A stretch of 64,000 nt of DNA from Pseudomonas maumuensis (lineage in GTDB: Bacteria; Pseudomonadota; Gammaproteobacteria; Pseudomonadales; Pseudomonadaceae): positions 868,001 through 932,000 of the forward strand of contig NZ_CP077077.1 of the NCBI RefSeq assembly GCF_019139675.1. Reading direction: 5' to 3'. Below, in pieces: positions 20,946 to 30,965 of the stretch. Within the stretch, counting starts at the first letter, position 1. Every line of letters begins with the position of its first letter. The position numbers were made by a program, and so were the translations under genes. The notes beneath the pieces were generated by a model. It was given only the letters and a program-made list of their open reading frames with translations, had not been told where the DNA came from and did not search any database.

Positions 20946-20968
20946 CATCGCGGGCTTGCCCCGCGATG
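20946..20968. repeat. Palindromic REP, possible terminator of yqhA
   Basis: CATCGCGGGCTTGCCCCGCGATG is a near-perfect palindrome followed by CTTTT. It lies 12 bases after the yqhA stop, so it could act both as REP and as terminator. Confidence 0.7.
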
Positions 20969-21061
20969 CTTTTCAGCTCCTGACGGATGGTGGCTTGTAC
21001 TTTCAGCAGGTCTGTACAAAAAATGAGCACTCATGCGTGGTTCCCGCAGCGAGGTACGCCC

Positions 21062-21367
21062 ATGAACCTGCATCAGCTCAACACCGAGGCCAGGGCTGGC
21101 CATGTCGACGAACTCAACCTGATCGCCATCGAAGGCGGTGATTACCTGCTCGAGGCCCGGGTCAAGGGCCGCGCCCACCCACTCGACGACCCGCGTGGTC
21201 AACGCTTGCGCGTGCATTCGGTCGAGGATGCGCGCCTGCTTCTGCAATCGATCCCCTTGCTGTCGCTGAACCTGGTGCACTGGTCCGTGCAGGACGAGAT
21301 GTGCGGCATGGGCACGCACCCGGAAGAAGACCTCAAAGTACCGATCTCCCAGCGTTCGGCCTGGTAG
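21062..21367 (+). CDS. DUF6482-like small protein
   Basis: 101-residue cytoplasmic protein starting MNLHQLNTEARAGHVDEL, with LEGGDYLLEARVKG-like sequence (here IEGGDYLLEARVKG) and a C-terminal MCGMGTHPEEDLKVP. GAGG lies 8 bases upstream of ATG 21062; further in-frame ATGs upstream lack a site. The assignment to DUF6482 is from memory of the family pattern. It precedes fklB. Function unknown. Confidence 0.7.
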   Translation: MNLHQLNTEARAGHVDELNLIAIEGGDYLLEARVKGRAHPLDDPRGQRLRVHSVEDARLLLQSIPLLSLNLVHWSVQDEMCGMGTHPEEDLKVPISQRSAW

Positions 21368-21452
21368 CTGCTTCGCGCGGCGCCAGTGTGCTAGGCTGCT
21401 CGCCCTTTTCATCAGGGCGCGGATGCAGTGCGCCCTCAAGCGGAGCACGCCA

Positions 21453-22070
21453 ATGTCCGAACTCAATCTGTCCACCGACGAATCCCGCGTCAGCTACGGC
21501 ATCGGCCGTCAGCTGGGTGGCCAGCTGCGCGACAACCCGCCACCGGGCGTCAACCTGAACGCCATCGTCGCCGGCCTGACCGACGCCTTCAACGGCGCCG
21601 ACAGCCGCGTCAGCGAAGAAGACCTGTCGGCGGCCTTCAAGGTCATCCGTGAAGTGATGCAGGCCGAAGCTGCTGCCAAGGCCGAAGCCGCCGCTGCCGC
21701 CGGCAAGGAATTCCTGGCTGACAACGCCAAGCGTGAAGGCATCGTGACCCTGGCCTCGGGCCTGCAGTACGAAGTGCTGACCGCAGGCGAAGGCGCCAAG
21801 CCGTCCCGCGAAGACAACGTGCGTACTCACTACCACGGCACCCTGATCGACGGCACCGTGTTCGACAGCTCCTACGATCGTGGCCAGCCTGCCGAATTCC
21901 CGGTTGGCGGCGTGATCGCCGGCTGGACCGAGGCCCTGCAACTGATGAACGCCGGCAGCAAATGGCGCCTGTACGTGCCGAGCGAGCTGGCCTATGGCGC
22001 GCAAGGCGTCGGCAGCATCCCGCCGCACAGCACCCTGGTGTTCGACGTCGAGCTGCTCGACGTTCTGTAA
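21453..22070 (+). CDS. fklB: FKBP-type peptidyl-prolyl isomerase FklB
   Basis: 205 residues (E. coli FklB 206). An N-terminal dimerisation helix domain with a long Ala/Glu-rich helix (EAAAKAEAAAAAGKEFLADN) precedes the C-terminal FKBP domain: VRTHYHGTLIDGTVFDSSYDRG, GVIAGWTEALQLM, YGAQGVGSIPPHSTLVFDVEL. It catalyses cis-trans isomerisation of prolyl bonds. No signal peptide, so it is cytoplasmic rather than the periplasmic FkpA. Start at ATG 21453 with GGAG 8 bases upstream. Confidence 0.95.
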   Translation: MSELNLSTDESRVSYGIGRQLGGQLRDNPPPGVNLNAIVAGLTDAFNGADSRVSEEDLSAAFKVIREVMQAEAAAKAEAAAAAGKEFLADNAKREGIVTLASGLQYEVLTAGEGAKPSREDNVRTHYHGTLIDGTVFDSSYDRGQPAEFPVGGVIAGWTEALQLMNAGSKWRLYVPSELAYGAQGVGSIPPHSTLVFDVELLDVL

Positions 22071-22096
22071 TACTGTCGGGGCCGCTTTGCGGCCCA

Positions 22097-22180
22097 TTCG
22101 CGGGCAAGCCCGCTCCCACAGGAACAGCACAAGACCTTAGGTCGTTGCGATCAGTGTGGGAGCCGGCTTGCCGGCGATGG
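22097..22180. repeat. Inverted REP pair (REPIN-like)
   Basis: TCGCGGGCAAGCCCGCTCCCACAGG (22098-22122) and TGTGGGAGCCGGCTTGCCGG (from 22155) are head-to-head REP copies, about 30 bases apart. They sit between convergent fklB and the small Fur-linked gene. Confidence 0.8.
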
Positions 22181-22197
22181 GGGCAGGCCTGCTAAAT

Positions 22198-22443
22198 TCA
22201 GTTCCAATCCGTTCCCCCCGGGCGCAATGCCCGCGCATAGCAGAACAGGAACAGGTTCCTCACCAGCTCCTTGAGCACTCCCGGCTCACTCGAATTCAGT
22301 CCCATAAGGTCCAGGTCGCCCTGGTCGCGCAGTTCATCGAGCGCGTCTTCCTCGAGCACGGCGCAGACTTCGCCAGTCTCGCGATGCAGGATGCGCAGGT
22401 AAGGGTGGGGGCGGTCGAGCCAGGCGTCGATCAGATAGGTCAT
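22198..22443 (-). CDS. Small Fur-controlled protein (81 aa)
   Basis: 81-residue acidic soluble protein: MTYLIDAWLDRPHPYLRIL, then GEVCAVLEEDALDELRDQGDLDL. No signal peptide or membrane segment. ATG 22443 is preceded by AAGGAGA, a strong site. A Fur-box-like palindrome lies 30-48 bases upstream, so expression is predicted to rise on iron starvation. It resembles a P. aeruginosa iron-responsive small gene near ispB/rplU (PA4570, from memory). Biochemical role unknown; an iron-sparing or regulatory role is only inferred. Confidence 0.8.
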   Translation of the reverse strand: MTYLIDAWLDRPHPYLRILHRETGEVCAVLEEDALDELRDQGDLDLMGLNSSEPGVLKELVRNLFLFCYARALRPGGTDWN

Positions 22444-22472
22444 GGCTACTCTCCTTGGATAGCGGTTCCAAT

Positions 22473-22491
22473 GAGAATAATTCTTATTATC
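22473..22491 (-). promoter_or_regulatory. Fur box upstream of the 81-residue gene
   Basis: GAGAATAATTCTTATTATC matches 14 of 19 bases of GATAATGATAATCATTATC. Within the same stretch TGAGAAT-A-ATTCTTA is a 7-1-7 palindrome with one mismatch. It is 30 bases upstream of the ATG at 22443 on the minus strand, a promoter-overlapping position. Confidence 0.75.
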
Positions 22492-22594
22492 AAAATAGCA
22501 AGAGACTATTGGAAGAATTCTTCCGAATGGTCCCGGCGATCCTGTTGCAGGATCTGTCAGGGCCGCCCGTTGGGCAGCCCCAAGGGGCAGGCGA

Positions 22595-22936
22595 TCAGAC
22601 TTTGCGCACGAACTCGGACTTGAGTTTCATCGCGCCGATGCCGTCGATCTTGCAGTCGATGTCGTGGTCGCCGTCGCACAGGCGGATGTTCTTGACCTTG
22701 GTGCCGACCTTGACCACCAGGGACGAACCCTTGACCTTGAGATCCTTGATCACGGTGACGGTGTCGCCGTCCTGCAGGACGTTGCCGACCGAATCCTTTT
22801 TCACCACGTCGTCGCTGGCGGCTTCGGCTTCGCCGTTGGCCGACCATTCGTGGGCGCATTCGGGGCAGATCAGTTGGGTGCCATCCTCATAGGTGTATTC
22901 GGAGTTGCATTGGGGGCAGGGTGGCAGAGTGCTCAC
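22595..22936 (-). CDS. yjdM: YjdM/PhnA-family zinc-ribbon protein
   Basis: 113 residues (E. coli YjdM about 111). The N-terminal zinc ribbon is [21 protein letters not shown], with two CxxC pairs. The C-terminal PhnA domain is [24 protein letters not shown] and ends [11 protein letters not shown] 22936 is used because GAAAGGAA is 5-6 bases upstream; an in-frame ATG at 23002 has no site. The name phnA is historical: these proteins are not phosphonoacetate hydrolases. Function unknown. Confidence 0.92.
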   Translation of the reverse strand: MSTLPPCPQCNSEYTYEDGTQLICPECAHEWSANGEAEAASDDVVKKDSVGNVLQDGDTVTVIKDLKVKGSSLVVKVGTKVKNIRLCDGDHDIDCKIDGIGAMKLKSEFVRKV

Positions 22937-23008
22937 GGCGTTTCCTTTCAAGTACAGGCGATTAAAGGCGCACATTGTATAGGGTTTAGTGATTTTCTGC
23001 ACAAACGC

Positions 23009-23074
23009 ATCGCGGGGCTAGCTCGCTCCCACGCCAGGATGTGTGCTGGCGCGGGAGCGGGCTAGCCCCGCGAT
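23009..23074. repeat. Inverted REP pair
   Basis: ATCGCGGGGCTAGCTCGCTCCC and GGGAGCGGGCTAGCCCCGCGAT flank a short spacer, a near-perfect large hairpin between ispB and yjdM. The core is GGCTAGCC, a variant of the GGCTTGCC core elsewhere in the window. Confidence 0.85.
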
Positions 23075-23090
23075 AGGGTGATGCGATGTA

Positions 23091-24059
23091 TCAGTGCGTA
23101 CGCGCTACGGCAAACTCGCTCAGCTCTACCAGTGCATCCCGGTACTCGCTGGCCGGCAGCACTTCCAGGCAGGCGATGGCGCGGGCGACGTAGTCGCGGG
23201 CCATCTGCGCGGTGTAGTCCAGGGCGCCGGATGCCTCGACGGCGATGCGGATCTGCTCCAGGTCCTCCAGGCCACCTTTCTGGATCGCCTGGCGCACCAG
23301 CGCGGCCTGCTCCGCGGTGCCTTCGCGCATGGTGTAGATCAGCGGCAGGGTCGGCTTGCCTTCGGCCAGGTCGTCGCCGACGTTCTTGCCCAGGGTCTCG
23401 GAGTCGCCCTTGTAGTCGAGCAGGTCGTCGACCAGCTGGAAGGCCACGCCCAGGTGGTCGCCGAAGGTACGCAGGGCCTCGCGCTGCGCGTCCGTGGCGC
23501 CGGCCAGGGCCGCGGCGCTGTGGGTCGAGGCTTCGAACAGCATCGCGGTCTTGCCGCGGATGACCTCCATGTAGATTTCCTCGGTGGTGCTGGCGTCACG
23601 CACGCGCGACAGCTGCAGCACTTCACCTTCGGCGATCACCCGGGTGGCCTTGGAGAGGATCTGCATGACCGGCATCGAGCCCAGCTCGACCATCATCTCG
23701 AACGAGCGCGAATAGAGGAAGTCGCCCACCAGCACGCTCGGCGCGTTGCCCCACAGGGCGTTGGCGGTGGAGCGGCCACGGCGCATGCCGGACATGTCGA
23801 CCACGTCGTCATGCAGCAGGGTGGCGGTGTGCAGGAACTCTATGGTCGCTGCCAGCAGGCGCAGGTCGTCGCCCTCGCGGCCCAGAGCCTTGCCGCACAG
23901 CAGCACCAGTAGGGGGCGCAGGCGTTTGCCGCCGGCGGACGTGATATAGTCGCCGATCTTCGATACCAGCGGCACGCGCGAGGTCAGCTGCTTCTTGATG
24001 ATCTCGTCGACGGCGCTGAAGTCATCAGCTACCGCGCGGTAGAAGGTTTGGGGTTGCAT
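23091..24059 (-). CDS. ispB: Polyprenyl (octa/nonaprenyl) diphosphate synthase
   Basis: 322 residues. First aspartate-rich motif DDVVD at 84-88 and second DDLLD in [31 protein letters not shown] follows. It makes the C40/C45 side chain of ubiquinone from FPP and IPP. ATG 24059 ([10 protein letters not shown]) has GGAG 6 bases upstream; an ATG four codons earlier overlaps that site. Divergent from rplU. Product chain length (Q9 in P. putida) is known for the genus, not readable here. Confidence 0.95.
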   Translation of the reverse strand: MQPQTFYRAVADDFSAVDEIIKKQLTSRVPLVSKIGDYITSAGGKRLRPLLVLLCGKALGREGDDLRLLAATIEFLHTATLLHDDVVDMSGMRRGRSTANALWGNAPSVLVGDFLYSRSFEMMVELGSMPVMQILSKATRVIAEGEVLQLSRVRDASTTEEIYMEVIRGKTAMLFEASTHSAAALAGATDAQREALRTFGDHLGVAFQLVDDLLDYKGDSETLGKNVGDDLAEGKPTLPLIYTMREGTAEQAALVRQAIQKGGLEDLEQIRIAVEASGALDYTAQMARDYVARAIACLEVLPASEYRDALVELSEFAVARTH

Positions 24060-24144
24060 CGGCTGCTCCATTGAGGTTGCGCGGCATGCTAGGTCGCAGG
24101 TACCGGTGTGTCAAGGCGCGGTGGCCGTGGCCCCGGGCCGGTAC

Positions 24145-24173
24145 TTGCAAGCATTTATGGGGTTGCGTACAAT
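24145..24173 (+). promoter_or_regulatory. Sigma70 promoter of rplU-rpmA
   Basis: TTGCAA (24145-24150) and TACAAT (24168-24173) are separated by 17 bases, near consensus. The leader to the rplU ATG is about 120 bases, long enough for autoregulation by L21, though no structure was verified. Confidence 0.7.
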
Positions 24174-24303
24174 CGCGCACCCTAACTTCCTGGGCAGCAC
24201 CTGCCTTACGCAATTGCACCGGGCCGTTCCAGCCCTGTGCAGCCATGCCAGCCAATACTCATCATATAAAGCGCTGGGTGAGCAGGATTATCGGAGAAAT
24301 ACC

Positions 24304-24618
24304 ATGTCTTACGCAGTAATCGTTACCGGCGGCAAGCAGTACAAAGTCGCTGAAGGTGAATTCCTCAAGATCGAAAAACTGGAAGTCGCCACTGGCGAAT
24401 CCGTGACCTTCGATCGCGTTCTGCTGGTCGCCAACGGTGAAGAAGTCACCATCGGTGCTCCAGTTGTTGCTGGTGCTAAAGTAGTGGCCGAAGTCGTTTC
24501 GCAAGGCCGTCACGACAAGGTTCGCATCATCAAGTTCCGTCGTCGTAAGCACCACATGAAGCGCATGGGCCACCGCCAGTGGTTCACCGAAATCAAAATC
24601 ACCGGTATCCAGGCTTAA
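24304..24618 (+). CDS. rplU: 50S ribosomal protein L21
   Basis: 104 residues, usual length. It starts [18 protein letters not shown] and ends EIKITGIQA, with the basic [14 protein letters not shown] rRNA-binding segment. ATG 24304 is preceded by CGGAGA. It is followed by rpmA 37 bases downstream in the conserved L21-L27 operon. Confidence 0.98.
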   Translation: MSYAVIVTGGKQYKVAEGEFLKIEKLEVATGESVTFDRVLLVANGEEVTIGAPVVAGAKVVAEVVSQGRHDKVRIIKFRRRKHHMKRMGHRQWFTEIKITGIQA

Positions 24619-24655
24619 TCGCCCCGATCCCCTGAATTTATTGGAGAATTGAACC

Positions 24656-24913
24656 ATGGCTCACAAGAAGGCTGGTGGTAGTACTCGTAACGGTCGCGAC
24701 TCAGAATCGAAACGCCTTGGCGTGAAGATGTATGGCGGTCAGGTCATCAAGCCTGGCAACATCATCGTCCGTCAGCGCGGCACCGAATTCCACGCTGGCT
24801 ACGGCGTTGGCATGGGCAAGGATCACACCCTGTTCGCCAAGATCGAAGGCGTGATCAAGTTCGAGAAGAAAGGCGAGTTCATGCGCCGTTACGTGAGCAT
24901 CGTCGCCGCTTAA
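24656..24913 (+). CDS. rpmA: 50S ribosomal protein L27
   Basis: 85 residues, starting [24 protein letters not shown], the conserved N-terminus that reaches the peptidyl-transferase centre. There is no N-terminal extension, unlike Firmicute forms. TTGGAGAA lies before ATG 24656. Terminator directly after. Confidence 0.98.
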
Positions 24914-24931
24914 TCGCGACGTCGCTCCAGA

Positions 24932-24957
24932 AGCCCCGTCATGCGACGGGGCTTTTT
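24932..24957 (+). terminator. Terminator of rplU-rpmA
   Basis: AGCCCCGTC (24932-24940) pairs with GACGGGGCT (24945-24953), then TTTTT. Confidence 0.92.
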
Positions 24958-24971
24958 CGTTTGTGGTGAGC

Positions 24972-25050
24972 CTCTTGCAAAGCTGTTTGAATGGGCTGCC
25001 GGCGTTGGTTTCTGGTTCGTACGGGGCCGCCGCGCTCATCTTTGCAAGAG
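24972..25050. repeat. Inverted repeat upstream of obgE
   Basis: CTCTTGCAAAG (24972-24982) and CTTTGCAAGAG (25040-25050) are exact 11-bp inverted copies with a 57-base spacer. It lies in the leader before obgE. Possible operator or long-stem structure; no known factor recognised. Confidence 0.45.
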
Positions 25051-25101
25051 CCTCATGGTTTTCTGGTTTTCGACTCGTCGTCCGACGAGAGGCGGTTTTG
25101 A

Positions 25102-26325
<1,224 letters not shown>

Positions 26326-26341
26326 CCGGTTGCAGTACACT

Positions 26342-26370
26342 AAACGCCGCTCTCTGGAGCGGCGTTTTTG
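26342..26370 (+). terminator. Terminator of obgE
   Basis: AAACGCCGCTC (26342-26352) pairs with GAGCGGCGTTT (26357-26367), with T-run. Confidence 0.9.
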
Positions 26371-26412
26371 TATCCACGGTATCTACAGATTCGACATAGG
26401 TTGGAAGAGAAG

Positions 26413-27531
26413 ATGCGAAGCAAGGTGACTGGCGCCAAGCGCTGGGTCGTGAAGATCGGCAGCGCGCTGCTGACCGCCGACGGCAAGGGCCTCGACCGGG
26501 GCGCGATGGCGGTGTGGGTCGAGCAGATGGTGGCTCTGCGTGAAGCGGGCGTGGAACTGGTGCTGGTCTCCTCCGGGGCCGTGGCGGCGGGCATGAGCCA
26601 GCTGGGCTGGACCACGCGACCGAGCGCGATGAACGAGCTGCAGGCCGCCGCCTCGCTCGGCCAGATGCGCCTGGTGCAGGCCTGGGAGTCGAGCTTCGGC
26701 GAGCACGGCAAGCACACCGCGCAGATCCTCCTGACCCACGACGACCTCTCCGACCGCAAGCGTTACCTCAACGCCCGCAGCACCCTGCGCACCCTGGTCG
26801 ACCTGGGCGTGGTGCCGGTGATCAACGAGAACGACACCGTGGTCACCGACGAGATCCGCTTTGGTGACAACGACACCCTGGCGGCGCTGGTGGCCAACCT
26901 GGTGGAAGCCGACCTGCTGGTGATCCTCACCGACCGCGACGGCATGTTCGACGCCGACCCGCGCAACAACCCCGAGGCCCAGCTGATCTACGAAGCCCGC
27001 GCCGATGACCCGGCGCTGGACGCCGTGGCCGGCGGCACCGGCGGCGCGTTGGGCCGCGGTGGCATGCAGACCAAGCTGCGCGCCGCGCGCCTGGCCGCCC
27101 GTTCCGGCGCGCACACCATCATCATTGGTGGCCGTATCGAGCGCGTGCTCGACCGCCTCAAGGCCGGTGAGCGCCTGGGCACCCTGCTGTCGCCCGAGCG
27201 CGGCATGCTCGCCGCGCGCAAGCAGTGGCTGGCCGGCCACCTGCAGACCCGCGGCACCCTGGTGCTCGACAACGGTGCCGTGAAGGCCCTGCGCGAATCG
27301 AACAAGAGCCTGCTGCCGGTCGGCGTGAAGACCGTGCAAGGCAGCTTCCGCCGTGGCGAGATGGTGGTCTGCGTCGGCCCCGACGGCCTGGAAGTGGCCC
27401 GTGGCCTGGCCAACTACAGCGCCCTGGAGGCGCAGAAGATCATCGGCCAGCCGTCCGATGCCATCGAGAGCCTGCTGGGCTACAGCGCCGAGCCTGAGCT
27501 GGTGCACCGTGACAACCTGGTGTTGGTCTGA
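26413..27531 (+). CDS. proB: Glutamate 5-kinase
   Basis: 372 residues. The amino-acid-kinase domain has [20 protein letters not shown] and the [19 protein letters not shown] substrate loop. A C-terminal PUA domain begins at about 280. It catalyses the first step of proline synthesis from glutamate. ATG 26413 is preceded by GGAAGAG; an ATG at 26368 lies within the obgE terminator and is rejected. Confidence 0.96.
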   Translation: MRSKVTGAKRWVVKIGSALLTADGKGLDRGAMAVWVEQMVALREAGVELVLVSSGAVAAGMSQLGWTTRPSAMNELQAAASLGQMRLVQAWESSFGEHGKHTAQILLTHDDLSDRKRYLNARSTLRTLVDLGVVPVINENDTVVTDEIRFGDNDTLAALVANLVEADLLVILTDRDGMFDADPRNNPEAQLIYEARADDPALDAVAGGTGGALGRGGMQTKLRAARLAARSGAHTIIIGGRIERVLDRLKAGERLGTLLSPERGMLAARKQWLAGHLQTRGTLVLDNGAVKALRESNKSLLPVGVKTVQGSFRRGEMVVCVGPDGLEVARGLANYSALEAQKIIGQPSDAIESLLGYSAEPELVHRDNLVLV

Positions 27532-27542
27532 AGGAGATGCAA

Positions 27543-28001
27543 GTGCTTAAAGGATTGATTGCCGCCGCCGCGCTGGCACTGCCGATGCTGGCCGGGGCCG
27601 AGGAAATCGGCCAGGTTTCCACCGTGTTCAAGTTCGTCGGGCCGAATGATCGCATCGTCGTCGAGGCGTTCGACGACCCGAAGGTCGATGGCGTGACTTG
27701 TTACCTGTCGCGAGCCAAGACCGGTGGCCTGAAAGGTGGGTTGGGTCTGGCCGAGGACCGTGCCGAGGCGTCGATTGCCTGCCGTCAGGTTGGGCCGATC
27801 CAGTTCAAGGGTGAACTCAAGGATGGCGAGGAGGTGTTCAAGGAACGCACCTCGCTGGTGTTCAAGACCATGCAGGTGGTGCGTTTTCTCGACAAGAAGC
27901 GCAACACGTTGGTGTACCTGGTGTACAGCGACCGCGTGATCGAAGGTAGCCCGCAGAATGCGGTGACGGCGATTCCGATTGTGCCGTGGGCACAGCAATA
28001 A
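27543..28001 (+). CDS. creA: CreA family periplasmic protein
   Basis: 152 residues with signal peptide ([21 protein letters not shown]) and CreA features: [61 protein letters not shown] 27543 is used because AAGGAG lies 6 bases upstream; the ATG at 27537 abuts the site. It follows proB by 11 bases, so probable cotranscription. Function of CreA is unknown despite its position beside creBC in E. coli. Confidence 0.9.
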   Translation: MLKGLIAAAALALPMLAGAEEIGQVSTVFKFVGPNDRIVVEAFDDPKVDGVTCYLSRAKTGGLKGGLGLAEDRAEASIACRQVGPIQFKGELKDGEEVFKERTSLVFKTMQVVRFLDKKRNTLVYLVYSDRVIEGSPQNAVTAIPIVPWAQQ

Positions 28002-28015
28002 CTGGCTGAATCTAG

Positions 28016-28035
28016 GGAGGCCTTCGGCCTCCTTT
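28016..28035 (+). terminator. Terminator of creA
   Basis: GGAGGCC (28016-28022), a 3-base loop, GGCCTCC (28026-28032), then TTT. Confidence 0.75.
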
Positions 28036-28105
28036 CGCTGGCAAGCCAGCTCCCACAGAGTCCATGCCAGCCACAATTCCTGTGGGAGCCGGCTTGCCGG
28101 CGAAA
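28034..28105. repeat. Inverted REP pair
   Basis: TTCGCTGGCAAGCCAGCTCCCACA and TGTGGGAGCCGGCTTGCCGG flank a short spacer, between convergent creA and mksB. Confidence 0.8.
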
Positions 28106-28133
28106 GGGCCGCAAAGCGGCCCCATACACCTGA

Positions 28134-30965
28134 TCAGGCCAACTCTTCGGCCTCATCCTCACGCACGATCGCCTTCACCTCGTCGCGACGGCTGATGTAC
28201 TTCCAGTCCGCCTCGTCGATGTAGATGCCGTTCGGCCCGCTGCCACCTTCCAGGTCGATTGCCACCCGCGCCGACACCTGCGGCTTCACGCTCGCCAGGA
28301 TCGGCACGAAGCCCAGCTGCTGGCTGGTTTCCAGCAACGCCGCCTGGTTGCGTTCGTCGATGTCCGCCGCCTCGTCGAGGTAGTACGGCAGGCGAATGCG
28401 CCCGGCCAGGTCGCGGTCCATCAGGTGCAGCAACAAATACATGTTGGTCAGCGCCTTGATGGTCATGGTGGTGCCGTTGGACGCGGCGCCATCGATGTCG
28501 GCGTGGATCACCGGCTGGCTGTTGATCTTGGTGATCTCGAAGGCCAGTTCGAACAGGTCCTTCAGGCCCAGCTGGTTGTGGTTGGCCGCCACCAGCCGCG
28601 CCAGGTACTCCTTGGCCTCTTCGTTCTTGTGATCCTGCTCGGCGCTCTGGGTCAGGTCGAATACCGACAGGGTCTCGCCTTCCTCGTACTGGCCGGCGCT
28701 GTGGATGATCTGGTCGATGTGCTTGAGCGCTTCCTTGTTCGGTGCCAGCACCACGCGGAAGCTCTCCAGGTTCGACACCTGGCGCTTGTTGATCTCGCGG
28801 TTGAACAGCGCCAGCTGGTGCTCGAGGCTGTCGTAGTCGCTGCGGATGTTGCGCAGGGTCCGGGCGATGTCGGTGACTGCTGCGCGGCGGGCCTTGGCCA
28901 GGGTCAGCGCTTCCTCGGTGCGGTGCGAGTAGGCGTTGATCAGCAGCTGCAGGCGGCGCTCCATGTCGTCTTCGCTGTCGAACTTGGCCACGCCCTTCAG
29001 GCGCACCTGGGCGTACAGCGCCTCGATCTGGTTGTCCACGCGCTGCAGGGCCTGCCAGCTGTCCTGGTAGTCGTTGAGCAGCGGCAGCAGGTTGTCCATG
29101 GAGTCGTCGATGGCTTCCATGAACGGCGTGCCGAACGGCAGGTCGGCCGGCAGCAGCTGGCGACGGCGCAGGGCGTCTTCCAGGGTGCGCTGCTTGGCTT
29201 CGAGGTCGGCGATCTGCCGGCCCACCAGTTGCAGCTTGGCCGACAGCTGCTGGACGCGCTCGGTGAAGGCGTCGCTGGAGCGCTTGAGCTCGTCCTGGGC
29301 GGCTTCCAGCTGGCCCAGTTGCTCCATTTTTTCCGGCTCTTCGGCGGCCAGGGTCTCGGTGCGGCGGAAGTCTTCCAGGGCCTTCTGCGCATCCAGCACC
29401 TGCTGGTACAGCGCCTCGGTCTGCGCCTTGCTCGCGGCGCGGTCGAGGGCCACGGCCTGCTGGGTCTTGAGCTGCTTGAGCTCCTTCTCCAGGCGCTCTT
29501 TCTGGTCGCGCAGGGCGGCGCGGTCGGCCAGTGCCTGCAGCGCGGGTGGGTCGATGTGCGAGATGTCGATGGACAGGCCCGGCACTTCGAAGCGCTCGCC
29601 CTTGAAGCGGTCGAGCACGCCTTCCAGGGTTTTCACCCAGACGTCGCTGTCGTCCAGCTCGATGCCGCGCTCACCCATCGGCAGGCTGAACAGCGCGCCG
29701 TTGAACAGGCGCATCAGGCGGTCCACGTCCTGCTGCGAGAACTCCTCGCGCAGGCGGGCGTAGCTGTTGTTGTCGGCGTGGTCGAGCTGCTGCTTGACCG
29801 CCTTCACACGCTTCTCAAGGTCGCGCACGCGCTCGTCGAGGTCTTCGGCGGAGAACTGCCGCGACTGGGCCAGGGCGCCGGCCAGTTCGTCGTGGGCGTC
29901 CTTGGCGGCCAGCAGTTGCTGTTCCAGGGTCTTGACGTCGGTGACCAGGGCGAAGCGGTGCTTGAGCACCGACAGCTCACCCAGCCAGCGCTGGATACCG
30001 GTGATCTCGCGCTCCAGACGCATCAGCTCCTGGGTACCGCCGCGCTGGTCGTTCTGCAGGCGGTCCTGCTCGCCACGGTAGTGCTCGGATTGGATTACCA
30101 GCTCTTCCTTGCGCGCCATGGCGTATTCCTGCCAGGTGCCCAGCAGGTTATCGAGCAGTGGCGAGATGCGGTGCAGCTTGCCGCGCAGGATGTCGCGCTG
30201 GGCCACGCCGCCGGCCAGGGCCTCGACCAGCGGGCCGGCAGCCACCAGGGCGTTGTAGTCGCCCTCCATGCGGCGCACGTCGCGGAAGGCCTCTTCGCAG
30301 GCGGCGATGTAGTCGACGCTACCTGAACGCAGGCTGTGTTCGAAGGCGTCGAGGAACAGCTGCTTGAGCTTGGCGGCGGTGATTTCGCGCATGTGCAGCA
30401 GGTTGATGAACAGCGCGCGGAAGGTCTTCAGGCTCTGCTCGCTGGTCGAGCGCAGCGGGATCAGGGTCAGGTCCAGCGGCACCGAGGTGTGGCCGCCGAC
30501 CAGCAGCCGGCGCAGTTCGTCCGGCTTGAGCTCGTAGGCCTTGAGGCCATGGCGCTCGAGGTTGGTGAACAGCTCTTTCTGGCGCAGGCAGGTGTCGTCT
30601 TTCTGGTAGTGGGCCAGGTCCAGCTCGCCCTGGTAGGCGAAGAACTGGTGGCCGAAGCCGCCACCCGGCCCGCGGCCGACCACGCCGATCACGTGCGGGC
30701 CGTGGGGCAGGTTCAGTTCGGTGAGGATGTAGCTGGTGTCGCTGGCGAAGTAGAAGCGCCGCGACTGCTCCAGGCTGTACTTGCCGAAGCTCATGTCGGA
30801 CATGCGCGCCAGGATCGGGAACTGCAGGGCGTTGATCGACGCCGATTTACCCAGGTTGTTGGCGCCGTAGACCGACAGCGGGTGTTCCAGGGGGAACAGG
30901 CCGAGGCTGTAGCCGGCGGTGTTGAGCAGTGCGAAGCGGCGGATGCCGTAGCGTTCCTGGCTCAT
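28134..30965 (-). CDS. mksB: MksB, SMC-like ATPase of the Mks condensin
   Basis: 943 residues. N-terminal Walker A GANNLGKS (34-41). Long coiled coil in the middle, from about 280 to 820, rich in Glu/Leu/Arg heptads. C-terminal ABC signature SNGTTMTIK and Walker B YYLDEAADID. This is an SMC-like head-coil-head ATPase. It closes the mksFEB operon, overlapping mksE by 4 bases. MksBEF condenses chromosomes in pseudomonads. No mksG (TOPRIM nuclease) follows, because the next gene is convergent creA. That argues for the chromosomal condensin rather than the plasmid-restricting Wadjet form. Confidence 0.92.
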   Translation of the reverse strand: MSQERYGIRRFALLNTAGYSLGLFPLEHPLSVYGANNLGKSASINALQFPILARMSDMSFGKYSLEQSRRFYFASDTSYILTELNLPHGPHVIGVVGRGPGGGFGHQFFAYQGELDLAHYQKDDTCLRQKELFTNLERHGLKAYELKPDELRRLLVGGHTSVPLDLTLIPLRSTSEQSLKTFRALFINLLHMREITAAKLKQLFLDAFEHSLRSGSVDYIAACEEAFRDVRRMEGDYNALVAAGPLVEALAGGVAQRDILRGKLHRISPLLDNLLGTWQEYAMARKEELVIQSEHYRGEQDRLQNDQRGGTQELMRLEREITGIQRWLGELSVLKHRFALVTDVKTLEQQLLAAKDAHDELAGALAQSRQFSAEDLDERVRDLEKRVKAVKQQLDHADNNSYARLREEFSQQDVDRLMRLFNGALFSLPMGERGIELDDSDVWVKTLEGVLDRFKGERFEVPGLSIDISHIDPPALQALADRAALRDQKERLEKELKQLKTQQAVALDRAASKAQTEALYQQVLDAQKALEDFRRTETLAAEEPEKMEQLGQLEAAQDELKRSSDAFTERVQQLSAKLQLVGRQIADLEAKQRTLEDALRRRQLLPADLPFGTPFMEAIDDSMDNLLPLLNDYQDSWQALQRVDNQIEALYAQVRLKGVAKFDSEDDMERRLQLLINAYSHRTEEALTLAKARRAAVTDIARTLRNIRSDYDSLEHQLALFNREINKRQVSNLESFRVVLAPNKEALKHIDQIIHSAGQYEEGETLSVFDLTQSAEQDHKNEEAKEYLARLVAANHNQLGLKDLFELAFEITKINSQPVIHADIDGAASNGTTMTIKALTNMYLLLHLMDRDLAGRIRLPYYLDEAADIDERNQAALLETSQQLGFVPILASVKPQVSARVAIDLEGGSGPNGIYIDEADWKYISRRDEVKAIVREDEAEELA

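Noticed and set aside
22540..22594. Hairpins after yjdM (GATCCTG/CAGGATC and a GC-rich stem)
   Set aside because: Stem is imperfect without a convincing U-tract on the yjdM strand.
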